Below are positions 8,845 to 16,245 of a stretch of DNA of 64,000 bases, piece by piece (within the stretch, counting starts at the first letter, position 1; the number at the start of each line of letters is the position of its first letter). The position numbers were made by a program, and so were the translations under genes. Location: assembly GCF_013409985.1 (NCBI RefSeq), contig NZ_JACCBY010000001.1, forward strand, positions 124,001 to 188,000. Direction: 5' to 3'. The notes under the pieces are model-generated. The model was not told where the DNA came from and made no database searches. It worked only from the letters and a program-made list of their open reading frames with translations. The DNA is from Sphingomonas melonis. GTDB taxonomy: Bacteria; Pseudomonadota; Alphaproteobacteria; Sphingomonadales; Sphingomonadaceae.

Positions 8845-9018
8845 ATGAACACCCACGAATGGTATGGCGGCGTCCGCTATGCCGGCGGCAAGATGGCGAA
8901 GGCCTCAGGCGACGCGCGCGACCGTTGCGATTGCCAGGCCGACGGCGGCGTCCATCAGGTCGTCGCCGCCGCGGGTGGCTGTGCACTTGCCGGGCTGATC
9001 CATGGCCAGCGCGGCTGA
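8845..9018 (+). CDS. Small hypothetical protein (57 aa)
   Basis: I do not recognise a family. The ORF starts at an ATG five bases after a good GGAGAG ribosome site and lies downstream of the EcfG-like promoter. It overlaps the start of the PAS-LuxR gene by 17 bases, which suggests translational coupling. The product is small, with a CDC motif in the middle (RDRCDCQADGG) and a glycine/alanine-rich end (AAAGGCALAGLIHG). It may be a true small protein or only a coupling leader for the next gene. Confidence 0.45.
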   Translation: MNTHEWYGGVRYAGGKMAKASGDARDRCDCQADGGVHQVVAAAGGCALAGLIHGQRG

Positions 9019-10561
9019 TCGCCAAGCGGCATCGGTGCCGATATCGCCGAAGAGCCTGCGCGAGACCAATGATCTGCGCCACCTGCGCCAGATCATCGCC
9101 GGTCTGGACGAAGGCGTGATCCTGATCGATCCCGACCAGAGCCTGCTCTGGGCAAACGATGCCGCGCTTGCCATGCACGGTGTCGAGCGGCTCGATCAAC
9201 TGGGTGCGACGGTCGACGCCTATCGCGCCCGCTTCCAGCTGCGCTATCGCAACAACCATCGGCTCGCCGCGAGCGATTACCCCATCGAACGCGTCGTCGC
9301 CGGCGACTCCTTTTCGGAAGTGGTGGTCGAGGTGACCGTCGCCGGCGAGGACGCACCGCGCTGGGTGCATCAGGTGCGCAGCCTGGTGCTCAACGACGCC
9401 GACGAGGATGCGCCGACCTGCGTCGTGCTCATCCTGCAGGACGTCACCGCCCGGTTCGAGGCGGAGGACCGGTTCGAACAGTCGTTCAACGCCAATCCGG
9501 CACCGGCGGTGATCTGCCGCCTCGCCGACCTGCGCTTCGTCAAGGTCAACCAGGGCTTTCTGGAGATGACCGGCCATGCCCGCGACGCGGTGCTCGGCAA
9601 GACCGTCTACGACATCGACGTGCTGCACGACGCGACCAGTCGCGAGCTCGCCAAGCAGCGGCTCGCCGAGGGGCGCACGATCCCGCAGATGGAGGCCGAT
9701 CTGCTACTGCCCGGCGGCGGCACCCGGCTGGTCATCGTCGCCGGCCAGCCGATCGACCTCGACGAACAGCCCTGCATGCTGTTCACCTTCGCCGACCTCG
9801 AACCGCGGCGGCAGGCGGAATCGGCGCTACGCCACAGCGAGGAGCGGTTCACCCGCACCTTCCAGCTGGCGCCCGTGCCGATGGCGATCGGTGCCCGCGA
9901 CGGCCATGTGCTGTGCGAGGTCAACGCCAGTTTTACCGCGCTCACCGGCTATACCGCCGACGCGATCGTCGGCCGCTCGCTTGCCGAACTCGGCCTGTGG
10001 GCGGACGACGCGATCCGCGGCGATGTCGAGGCGGCGATCGAGGACGGCGGCGACCTGCGCAACCACGAGGCGCGGATCGCGGTGCATGACGGCGGCGCGA
10101 TCGACTGCGTCGTCTCGACCGAGACGATCACCATCGGCTCGGCGACCTGCCTGCTCTGGGCGTTTCAGGACATCACCCGCCGCAAGGCGACCGAACTCGA
10201 ACTGGTCGAGGCGATCGAGGCGGTGATGAAGGACACGAGCTGGTTCAGCCGCTCGATCATGGACAAGCTCGCGCGGCTGCGCGCGCCGCAGCCCGACACG
10301 GACGGCCCGGGGCTTGAGGCGCTGACCGCGCGCGAGCGCGAGGTGCTGGCGCTGATCTGCCGCGGACTCGACGACAAGAGCATCGCGCGGACGCTGGACG
10401 TCTCGGGCAATACGGTGCGCAACCATGTCGCGCGGATCTACGCCAAGATCGGCGTCAACCGCCGCACCGCCGCCGCCGCCTGGGCGCGGGCGCGCGGGTT
10501 CGACGACGGCGCGCTCGCGCTCCGCGCGATCGGCCGCACCACGGCGCGGGGTGGCGCATGA
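9002..10561 (+). CDS. PAS-domain LuxR-type sensor/transcription regulator
   Basis: The 519-residue protein has three PAS-like domains: about 20-145 (GLDEGVILIDPDQSLLWAND), about 160-275 (ANPAPAVICRLADLRFVKVN) and about 280-395 (APVPMAIGARDGHVLCEVNA). A C-terminal LuxR/GerE helix-turn-helix follows at about 435-500 (LTAREREVLALICRGLDDKS, then NTVRNHVARIYAKIGVNRR). No receiver, kinase or membrane segment is present, so it appears to be a one-component cytosolic regulator that senses through its PAS domains. Its start lies inside the 57-aa ORF and its stop overlaps the CsbD-like gene (ATGA), forming one transcription unit. Confidence 0.88.
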   Translation: MASAADRQAASVPISPKSLRETNDLRHLRQIIAGLDEGVILIDPDQSLLWANDAALAMHGVERLDQLGATVDAYRARFQLRYRNNHRLAASDYPIERVVAGDSFSEVVVEVTVAGEDAPRWVHQVRSLVLNDADEDAPTCVVLILQDVTARFEAEDRFEQSFNANPAPAVICRLADLRFVKVNQGFLEMTGHARDAVLGKTVYDIDVLHDATSRELAKQRLAEGRTIPQMEADLLLPGGGTRLVIVAGQPIDLDEQPCMLFTFADLEPRRQAESALRHSEERFTRTFQLAPVPMAIGARDGHVLCEVNASFTALTGYTADAIVGRSLAELGLWADDAIRGDVEAAIEDGGDLRNHEARIAVHDGGAIDCVVSTETITIGSATCLLWAFQDITRRKATELELVEAIEAVMKDTSWFSRSIMDKLARLRAPQPDTDGPGLEALTAREREVLALICRGLDDKSIARTLDVSGNTVRNHVARIYAKIGVNRRTAAAAWARARGFDDGALALRAIGRTTARGGA

Positions 10562-10722
10562 CCGACAGGATACCTGCCGACCGGACGAGCCGCGCCGCCA
10601 AGGGTGCCGCACGCGAGGCGATCGGCAAGTTGCTCGGCGACGATGCCGAGGTGCGCAAGGGGCGCGCAGAACGGGATGCGGGACAGGCCGGCACGTCCGG
10701 GCCCGCGCCCGAAGACCGCTAA
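10558..10722 (+). CDS. CsbD-like stress protein (54 aa)
   Basis: The short ORF MTDRIPADRTSRAAKGAARE... overlaps the LuxR stop codon by four bases (ATGA). The central AAKGAAREAIGKLLGDD followed by KGRAERDAGQAG matches the core of CsbD-family proteins (short hydrophilic stress-induced proteins with K-G...A-GKL.DD...G..E...G). It is somewhat shorter than typical CsbD (about 60-70 residues). Family members are general-stress-induced in Bacillus and in proteobacteria, of unknown biochemical role. The EcfG-like promoter upstream of the unit is consistent. Confidence 0.7.
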   Translation: MTDRIPADRTSRAAKGAAREAIGKLLGDDAEVRKGRAERDAGQAGTSGPAPEDR

Positions 10723-10747
10723 CGACAGACGTTCAACAGGAGTGATT

Positions 10748-11629
10748 ATGGCGACGATAACGACGACCGGTGCGATGCCGGCAGCAGAGGGCGCGATCCT
10801 GCGCGGCACCAAGCGGTTGTCCTGGGGGGCGATCTTTGCCGGCGTGGTGATCGCGGTGGCGATCCAGCTGGTGCTCGGCATCCTTGGCACCGGCATCGGG
10901 CTAACGATGGTCGATCCGGTCGAGGGCACGACCCCGGGCGCTGCCGGCTTCGGCATCGGCGCCGGACTGTATTGGCTCATCACCACGATCGTCGCGCTCG
11001 GCGCCGGCGGCTATGCCGCGGCACGCGTCGGCGGCGCCACAGATCGCTTCGACGCGCTGGTCCATGGCCTGGTCGTCTGGGGCGTCACGCTGATCCTGAC
11101 GCTGTACCTGCTGACCTCGGCGGTCGGCGGCATCATCGGCGGCGCCTTCCGCACCGTCGGCGCGGTCGCCGGCGCCGCCGGCTCGGGCGTCGGGGCCGCC
11201 GCGCCGCGCGCCGCACAGATCGCCGGCGTCGACGCGAGCGACGTGCGCCAGGAGGCCGCCGCCTATCTGTCCGATGCCCCCAGTGATCCTGCGCAGATGA
11301 CCCCCGAACAGGCGCAGAAGGAGATTGCAAAGCAACTGCCCGCGATGGCGCGCGGCGGCAGCGAGGGCGCGCAGGCCGAAGCCCGGGTCGTCGACATCGT
11401 CGCCGCCCAGCGCAAGATCAGCCGCCCCGCGGCGCAGGCCCAGGTGACGCGCGCCAAGGCCGATTTCGTCAAGACGAAGAACGATGCGGTCGCCACCGCC
11501 AAGTCGGCGGCCGATACCGCCGCCGGTGCTGCGGCGGGAACATCCTTCATCCTCGTGCTCGCGCTGCTGGTCGGTGCCGGTGCCGCCGGATTCGGCGCGA
11601 CGGCTGCCACGCGCCGCCGCCTGCGCTGA
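10748..11629 (+). CDS. Membrane protein of unknown function, stress-linked
   Basis: The start is the ATG at 10748, preceded by CAGGAG at good spacing; the frame is open further upstream but overlaps the CsbD-like gene. The 293-residue product has hydrophobic segments near residues 28-50 (LSWGAIFAGVVIAVAIQLVL), 70-95, 115-145 and at the C-terminus, with a soluble alanine/glutamine-rich region between. The LSWGAIFAG start is shared by a family of sphingomonad and rhizobial membrane proteins, sometimes mislabelled PhnA-like. The biochemical role is unknown. It lies 25 bases after the CsbD-like gene and is probably in the same operon, which ends at a strong hairpin. Confidence 0.8.
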   Translation: MATITTTGAMPAAEGAILRGTKRLSWGAIFAGVVIAVAIQLVLGILGTGIGLTMVDPVEGTTPGAAGFGIGAGLYWLITTIVALGAGGYAAARVGGATDRFDALVHGLVVWGVTLILTLYLLTSAVGGIIGGAFRTVGAVAGAAGSGVGAAAPRAAQIAGVDASDVRQEAAAYLSDAPSDPAQMTPEQAQKEIAKQLPAMARGGSEGAQAEARVVDIVAAQRKISRPAAQAQVTRAKADFVKTKNDAVATAKSAADTAAGAAAGTSFILVLALLVGAGAAGFGATAATRRRLR

Positions 11630-11635
11630 GTGTCC

Positions 11636-11665
11636 GCGGCGGGCCGGCGTGATCCGGCCCGCCGC
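11636..11665 (+). terminator. Strong hairpin after the membrane protein gene
   Basis: GCGGCGGGCCGG and CCGGCCCGCCGC form a perfect 12-base stem with a six-base loop six bases after the stop codon. There is no long T-tract, but position and strength suggest a terminator. Confidence 0.7.
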
Positions 11666-11840
11666 ACCTTCCCGCCCCGATCGGCATGGGGCAGGACTGT
11701 TCCATTTCGGCACCGCGCTTGCTTATCGACGGGTAAGCGCCCATCTATGATGTTCATATAGTCGCATATCGACGTACCGCGCCGGATTCCGGGGCGTTTC
11801 GCCCTTCCCTGCCTCTCTTCTTCCGCTGACGAGGTGCCCG

Positions 11841-12071
11841 ATGTCCAGCGACGCCACATTCTTCCGCAAGCAGGCCGATCAGGAGCGCAGCAACGCGTCC
11901 GAGGCCAATCTCGACAACGTCCGCGATCGCTGCGAACGCGCCGCGCGCTCTTGGGAAGCGATGGCCGCCCGCGCCGAGCGGACCGAGGCGATGCGCGACC
12001 AGCGTGCCGCCGCCACCCGCGCCGCCAGCGCGCTCGCCGCATCCGACGATCCGGTCCACAGCGAGGCGTGA
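11841..12071 (+). CDS. Small hydrophilic hypothetical protein (76 aa)
   Basis: The ORF starts after a GAGGTG ribosome site with five-base spacing. The product is charged and probably helical: FFRKQADQERSNASEANLDN followed by RDRCERAARSWEAMAARAER. Similar small proteins with the pattern ADQ...A..A.L.NVR.R..R...AW..MA.R occur in sphingomonads, from memory, with no known function. Its stop overlaps the GTG of the next gene (GTGA), so the two are co-translated. Confidence 0.7.
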   Translation: MSSDATFFRKQADQERSNASEANLDNVRDRCERAARSWEAMAARAERTEAMRDQRAAATRAASALAASDDPVHSEA

Positions 12072-12712
12072 GCCACGCCCGCGTCACGCCGCTGCGGGGG
12101 GCAGCGGCGGCGCACGATACCCTGACCCGCGGCGCGACCTTCCTCGCCGCGCTCGCCGAACGTCCGGTGATCACCGATGGCTGGCCGCAGGGGCCGCAGG
12201 CGCGCACCCGTGCACGTTTCGTCGCCAACTGCCTGCGCGAACTCGACCGCTTCCTCCACGGCCTGCTCGACGAGCTCGGCGCATCGGCGGGCCATGTCGT
12301 GCGCGAGGACCAGCGCAACACCGCCAATAAGCTGCGCGATTATGGCGTGCACCCGCTCACCCTCGGCGCCGACCGGGCACGCTTGCTCGCGCTCGGCCGG
12401 TCGAGCGCCTGCCTGATCCACTGCAACGGGCTGGTGCGCCGTCCCGACGTCGCCGGCGGCAGCATGATGACCGCCGGCTGGCGCGCCACCGCGGGTGACG
12501 AGCTGCGCCGCTACCCGCTCGGCGCGCGGCTGGCGCCGGGGCGCGCCGAGATCATCGACGTCTGCCGCTTCTACGACCGGCTCGGCCAGCGGCTGATGCT
12601 CGCGCCGCCGGTCCTGCCGCCGCGCCGTCAGCCTGTGCCGAGGAAGCCGCGCATCGCCGCCGCGGCCTCGTTCCAGGCGACGCCATGCGTCGCGCACCAG
12701 GCGTCGTCATAA
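12068..12712 (+). CDS. Hypothetical protein (214 aa)
   Basis: The start is a GTG overlapping the upstream stop by four bases. I do not recognise a family. The sequence contains [20 protein letters not shown] and [16 protein letters not shown], with no signal peptide or membrane helix. The 3' end overlaps the convergent PLP enzyme gene by 85 bases; the last 30 or so residues ([16 protein letters not shown]...) are therefore antisense to that conserved gene and look unconstrained. The first 180 residues look like a real protein. It may work with its small coupled partner. Confidence 0.6.
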   Translation: MSHARVTPLRGAAAAHDTLTRGATFLAALAERPVITDGWPQGPQARTRARFVANCLRELDRFLHGLLDELGASAGHVVREDQRNTANKLRDYGVHPLTLGADRARLLALGRSSACLIHCNGLVRRPDVAGGSMMTAGWRATAGDELRRYPLGARLAPGRAEIIDVCRFYDRLGQRLMLAPPVLPPRRQPVPRKPRIAAAASFQATPCVAHQASS

Positions 12713-13701
12713 TAGGTGCAGGCGTAGCGATCGCCGCCGTCGCAGAGCAGCGTGACGATACTGCCGCGCTCGCCCGCCGCCGCCATGTCGCTGACGAGCT
12801 GCGCGCAGGCGTGCAGGTTGGTGCCGGTCGAGCCGCCGACCGATCGCCCGAGCACCTCCGACAGCGCGCGCATCGCGCCGAGGCTGGCGGCATCCTCGAC
12901 CGCGATCATCCGGTCGATCACCGAGGGGATGAAGCTCGGCTCCAGCCGTGGCCGGCCGATCCCCTCGATGCGGGACGCGCAGCCATCGGGTAAGGCGGTG
13001 ACAGCGGGATCGGCGAAATGGCGGTGGAAGACCGAATGCTGCGGATCGGCGACGCACAAGCGCGTCGCGTGCCGCTGGTAGCGGATGAAGCGGCCGATCG
13101 TGGCGGAGGTGCCGCCGGTCCCCGCGCCGCACACCACCCAGCGCGGCACCGGATGCTCCTCCTGCGCCATCTGCGCGAAGATGCTCTCGGCGATATTGTT
13201 GTTGCCGCGCCAGTCGGTCGCGCGCTCGGCATAGGTGAACTGGTCCATGTAATGACCGCCGGTCTCCGCCGCGAGCCGCTGCGCGGCGGCATAGACGGTA
13301 CGCGGATCGTCCACCGCATGGATCTCGCCGCCGTAGAAGCGGATCGCGTCGAGCTTGGGCGCCGCGGTCTGCGCCGGCACCACCGCGATGAAGCGCAGGC
13401 CGAGCATCCGCGCCAAATAGGCCTCCGACACCGCGGTCGACCCCGACGACGCCTCGATCACCGTGGTGCGCGGCCCGATCCAGGCGTTGCACAACGCGTA
13501 GAGGAACAGCGAGCGCGCCAGCCGGTGCTTGAGGCTGCCGGTCGGATGCGAGCTTTCGTCTTTCAGATACAAGGTGATGCCGGGAAAGCGCGGCAGTTCG
13601 AGGCGGATCAGATGGGTATCCGCCGAACGATTGTAATCCGCCTCGATCCGCCGCACCGCCTCGGTGAGCCAGCGGCGGTCGATGTCCGTTGCCTGGGTCA
13701 T
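12628..13701 (-). CDS. PLP-dependent cysteine synthase-family protein (Cds1-like)
   Basis: The 357-residue product is a fold-type II PLP enzyme. The PLP lysine is K58 in HPTGSLKHR, followed by the substrate loop [20 protein letters not shown] and the phosphate-binding [15 protein letters not shown]. The sequence departs from CysK/CysM (GSLKHR, and a longer N-terminus), resembling the branch containing Mycobacterium Cds1, which has cysteine desulfhydrase activity. Reaction assignment (synthase, desulfhydrase or other beta-replacement) is not certain. The gene is monocistronic, with a convergent overlap of 85 bases with the upstream-coordinate gene. Confidence 0.88.
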   Translation of the reverse strand: MTQATDIDRRWLTEAVRRIEADYNRSADTHLIRLELPRFPGITLYLKDESSHPTGSLKHRLARSLFLYALCNAWIGPRTTVIEASSGSTAVSEAYLARMLGLRFIAVVPAQTAAPKLDAIRFYGGEIHAVDDPRTVYAAAQRLAAETGGHYMDQFTYAERATDWRGNNNIAESIFAQMAQEEHPVPRWVVCGAGTGGTSATIGRFIRYQRHATRLCVADPQHSVFHRHFADPAVTALPDGCASRIEGIGRPRLEPSFIPSVIDRMIAVEDAASLGAMRALSEVLGRSVGGSTGTNLHACAQLVSDMAAAGERGSIVTLLCDGGDRYACTYYDDAWCATHGVAWNEAAAAMRGFLGTG

Positions 13702-14142
13702 GCGCGGGGGCTTTATACGGGTGAGGCGGAAACGGACAGGGTAAGAGGGTGAGACTGCTGATGTCTATCGCTCCCGCCCTGTCCCCCTCCGTCACGCCCT
13801 CGGCGCGCCACCGTGTCGGGGGAGAGCGCGCCGAGTTCCAAGCCCGCCCCGTCACCCCGTGTTCCGGGGTCCACTCTGCGGCGAGGAGAAGGGCTTGATT
13901 CGACATCATTCCCTTGCGGCTGGGTGGACCCCGGAACGAGTCCGGGGTGACGAAGCTGATGAGGACGTCGATCGAACCTCATGCCCCTGCCCGTAAAGGG
14001 GAGAAGGCGTGACGGAGGGGACAGAGCCGGAGCCCCGCGCGCCGCAAAACCGCACCCCACCTTTACCCGCATCCACCATTTCTATCGTCGCACCCGCACC
14101 GCCCACGTCCTACATCGCCGCGATGATCAGGAACCTCGCGCA
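13702..14142. repeat. Intergenic region with nested inverted repeats
   Basis: No gene is seen. Outer arms GTCCCCCTCCGTCACGCC (13781-13798) and GGCGTGACGGAGGGGAC (14006-14022) are complementary over 17 bases. Inside them sits a complete copy of the dispersed palindrome (13851-13951). The right end holds the promoter and a weak AGGAA ribosome site of the symporter gene. Confidence 0.7.
13851..13951. repeat. Dispersed palindromic repeat, copy 2
   Basis: The element is bounded by GTCACCCC on the left and GGGGTGAC on the right. It contains GTTCCGGGGTCCACTCTGCG, GGCTTGATTCGACA.CATTC and TGGACCCCGGAACGAGTCCG, the same order as copies at 18488 and 42245. Confidence 0.8.
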
Positions 14143-15411
14143 GTGACCCGGCCGACCTTCGGCGTGCAGGTCTTCATCGGCATGGCCATCGGCCTGGCGC
14201 TCGGCTTCGTCGCGCGCAGCTATGGGCTCGTCGGGCTTGCCGACGGGCTGAAGATCGTCGGCGACATCTTCGTGCAGCTGCTCAAGGCGCTGGTCGTTCC
14301 GCTCGTCTTCACCGCGATCGTCGCCTCGATCGCGGCGTTGCGCGATCTCAACAATGCGGCGAGGCTGGTGGGCGGCACCTTCATCTGGTTCGGGCTGTCG
14401 GCGCTGATCGCGGTGTCGATCGGGCTGATGCTCGGCACCGTGCTCCAGCCGGGTGCGCATGCCGGGATCAGCGCCGCCGCCGCGGTGCGGCCCGATACGG
14501 CGGGGTCGTGGCTCGACTTCCTGCGCGGGCTGGTGCCGGCCAATATCCTCGGCCTCGAAGCCTCGACCAAGCTCGCCGACGGCGCTGCCAAGACCGGCCT
14601 GTCGTTCAACGTCCTGCAATTGATCGTCGTCGCGATCGCGATCGGCGTCGCCGCGGTGCGGACCGGCGAGGCGGGCGCGCCGTTCCTCGCCTTCAACGCC
14701 TCGGCGCTGGCAATCTTCCGCCGCATCCTGCGCTGGGTCGTCCGCCTCACCCCGATCGGCACCGGCGCGTTGCTCGGCAGCGCGATCGTCCGCTACGGCT
14801 GGCAGTCGCTGTCGGCGCTCGGCACCTTCGCGATCGCCATCTACATCGGCCTCGGGCTGGTGCTGTTCGTCGTCTATCCGCTGCTGCTGCTCGCCAACGG
14901 CATGGGCCCGAAGCGCTTCTTCGCCACCGCCTGGCCGGCGATCCAGCTGGGGTTCGTCTCGCGCTCGTCGATCGCGACCTTGCCGGTCACCGAACAGGTG
15001 GTCGAGCGGCTCGGCGTGTCGCGCAGCTATGCCGCCTTCGCGGTGCCGTTCGCGGCGACGACCAAGATGGACGGCTGTGCCGCGGTCTATCCCGCGGTCG
15101 CGGCCTTGTTCGTCGCGCAATATTACAATATCCCGCTGCACGGTGCCGACTATCTGCTGATCGTGCTGGTCTCGGTGCTCGGCTCGGCGGCGACCGCGGG
15201 GCTGACCGGCGCGCTGGTCATGCTGACGCTGACGCTGTCGACGCTCGGCCTGCCGCTGGAGGGCGCCGGGCTGTTGCTGGCGATCGACCCGATCCTCGAC
15301 ATGGGCCGCACCGCGGTCAACGTCGCCGGCCAGGCGCTGATCCCGGCGATCGTCGCCAAGCGGCAGGGGCTGCTGGCCGAGTCAGGGGCGGGCGAACTGG
15401 TGCCGGCCTGA
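14143..15411 (+). CDS. Dicarboxylate/amino acid:cation symporter (SDF family, GltP/DctA-like)
   Basis: The chosen start is the GTG at 14143 (VTRPTFGVQVFIGM), giving 422 residues, the usual length; an earlier in-frame start would add an implausible tail derived from repeat DNA. The protein is hydrophobic throughout and shows the conserved SRSSIATLPVTEQ hairpin, ATTKMDGCAAVYPAVAALF and the C-terminal DPILDMGRTAVNVAGQALI, which contain the sodium- and substrate-binding residues of the glutamate/dicarboxylate transporter family. It imports C4-dicarboxylates or acidic/neutral amino acids by cation symport. Conserved segments fit the amino-acid branch as well as DctA, so the substrate is left open. 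Confidence 0.93.
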   Translation: MTRPTFGVQVFIGMAIGLALGFVARSYGLVGLADGLKIVGDIFVQLLKALVVPLVFTAIVASIAALRDLNNAARLVGGTFIWFGLSALIAVSIGLMLGTVLQPGAHAGISAAAAVRPDTAGSWLDFLRGLVPANILGLEASTKLADGAAKTGLSFNVLQLIVVAIAIGVAAVRTGEAGAPFLAFNASALAIFRRILRWVVRLTPIGTGALLGSAIVRYGWQSLSALGTFAIAIYIGLGLVLFVVYPLLLLANGMGPKRFFATAWPAIQLGFVSRSSIATLPVTEQVVERLGVSRSYAAFAVPFAATTKMDGCAAVYPAVAALFVAQYYNIPLHGADYLLIVLVSVLGSAATAGLTGALVMLTLTLSTLGLPLEGAGLLLAIDPILDMGRTAVNVAGQALIPAIVAKRQGLLAESGAGELVPA

Positions 15412-15551
15412 GCCCGAATGGCGCGACACCGGCTCAAGGCCTTGCACCGACGCGGGATACGCCAACCCCCTACGCATTCGATAGCGCCTGCGGCGACGGA
15501 CCCGGATCGTTTCGATCAGAGTGCCATGTAGCCCGGTGATGTCGTCCGCGA

Positions 15552-16133
15552 TCAGGCCGCCGCGAGCGGGGCGAACCGCGCCACCTGCCGGCCGATCAGC
15601 CCGAGCTGCTCGACCACCGCGGGATCGTTCGCGCCGCCTTCGTCATCGAACTTGGTCACCTGCGTGTTGATCGCCGCGGCGAACGGCGTCGGCCAGCCGC
15701 GCAGCGCGTGGACGATCGAGCGCAATGCCGCGATCGTCGAGCCCGTCGCCTGCCAGCCATAAGCGGTGGCGATCAGCCCGACCGGCATGTCGGCGAGGTA
15801 CGGCCGCGCATCCTTGGCGGTCTCCTCGAGCAGGTCGAGCGCGTTCTTGACCACGCCCGAGATGCTGCCGTGATAGCCCGGACTGGCGATGATGACCGCC
15901 GACGCCTGTCGCACCGCGTCCACGAACGCCTCCTCGTCGGCGGTCCGGCTGGTCGCGCGCGGATCGTAGAGCGGCAGCCGCGCCATGTCGGCGCCGCCGA
16001 ACATCCGCGTGCGGAAGCCCTCGCGCTCGGCGGCATCGAGCGCGATGCGCAGCGCGCGTTCGGTCGAGGACACGCCGCCGATGGTGCCGCCGATGCCGAC
16101 GACGAGTGGAGGAGAAGCGGGATCGACTGCCAT
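15552..16133 (-). CDS. NADPH-dependent FMN reductase family protein
   Basis: The start is the ATG at 16133 (MAVDPASPPLVVGIGGTIGG); 193 residues is the family norm and the longer frame adds an unlikely leader. The flavodoxin-like fold is indicated by VVGIGGTIGGVSSTERALR near the N-terminus and SPGYHGSISGVVKNALDLLE, the FMN-binding loop. Such enzymes reduce FMN or quinones, or supply flavin to monooxygenases. It is divergent from the class A PBP gene and has no obvious operon partner. Confidence 0.88.
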   Translation of the reverse strand: MAVDPASPPLVVGIGGTIGGVSSTERALRIALDAAEREGFRTRMFGGADMARLPLYDPRATSRTADEEAFVDAVRQASAVIIASPGYHGSISGVVKNALDLLEETAKDARPYLADMPVGLIATAYGWQATGSTIAALRSIVHALRGWPTPFAAAINTQVTKFDDEGGANDPAVVEQLGLIGRQVARFAPLAAA

Positions 16134-16245
16134 GACGGCTGCGATAGCGCGGCTCGACGGACGGCGCCAGCCAAGGTAAACTTCGCTAACCTCACGCAGA
16201 GACGCGTGCCCTTGCCTCAGCTGTTTTAGGATTGTAATACACCTC

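Noticed and set aside
14120..14143. Seven-codon ORF (MIRNLAQ) before the symporter gene
   Set aside because: It has no family or leader-peptide features such as runs of a regulatory amino acid; its overlap with the GTG start is probably chance.
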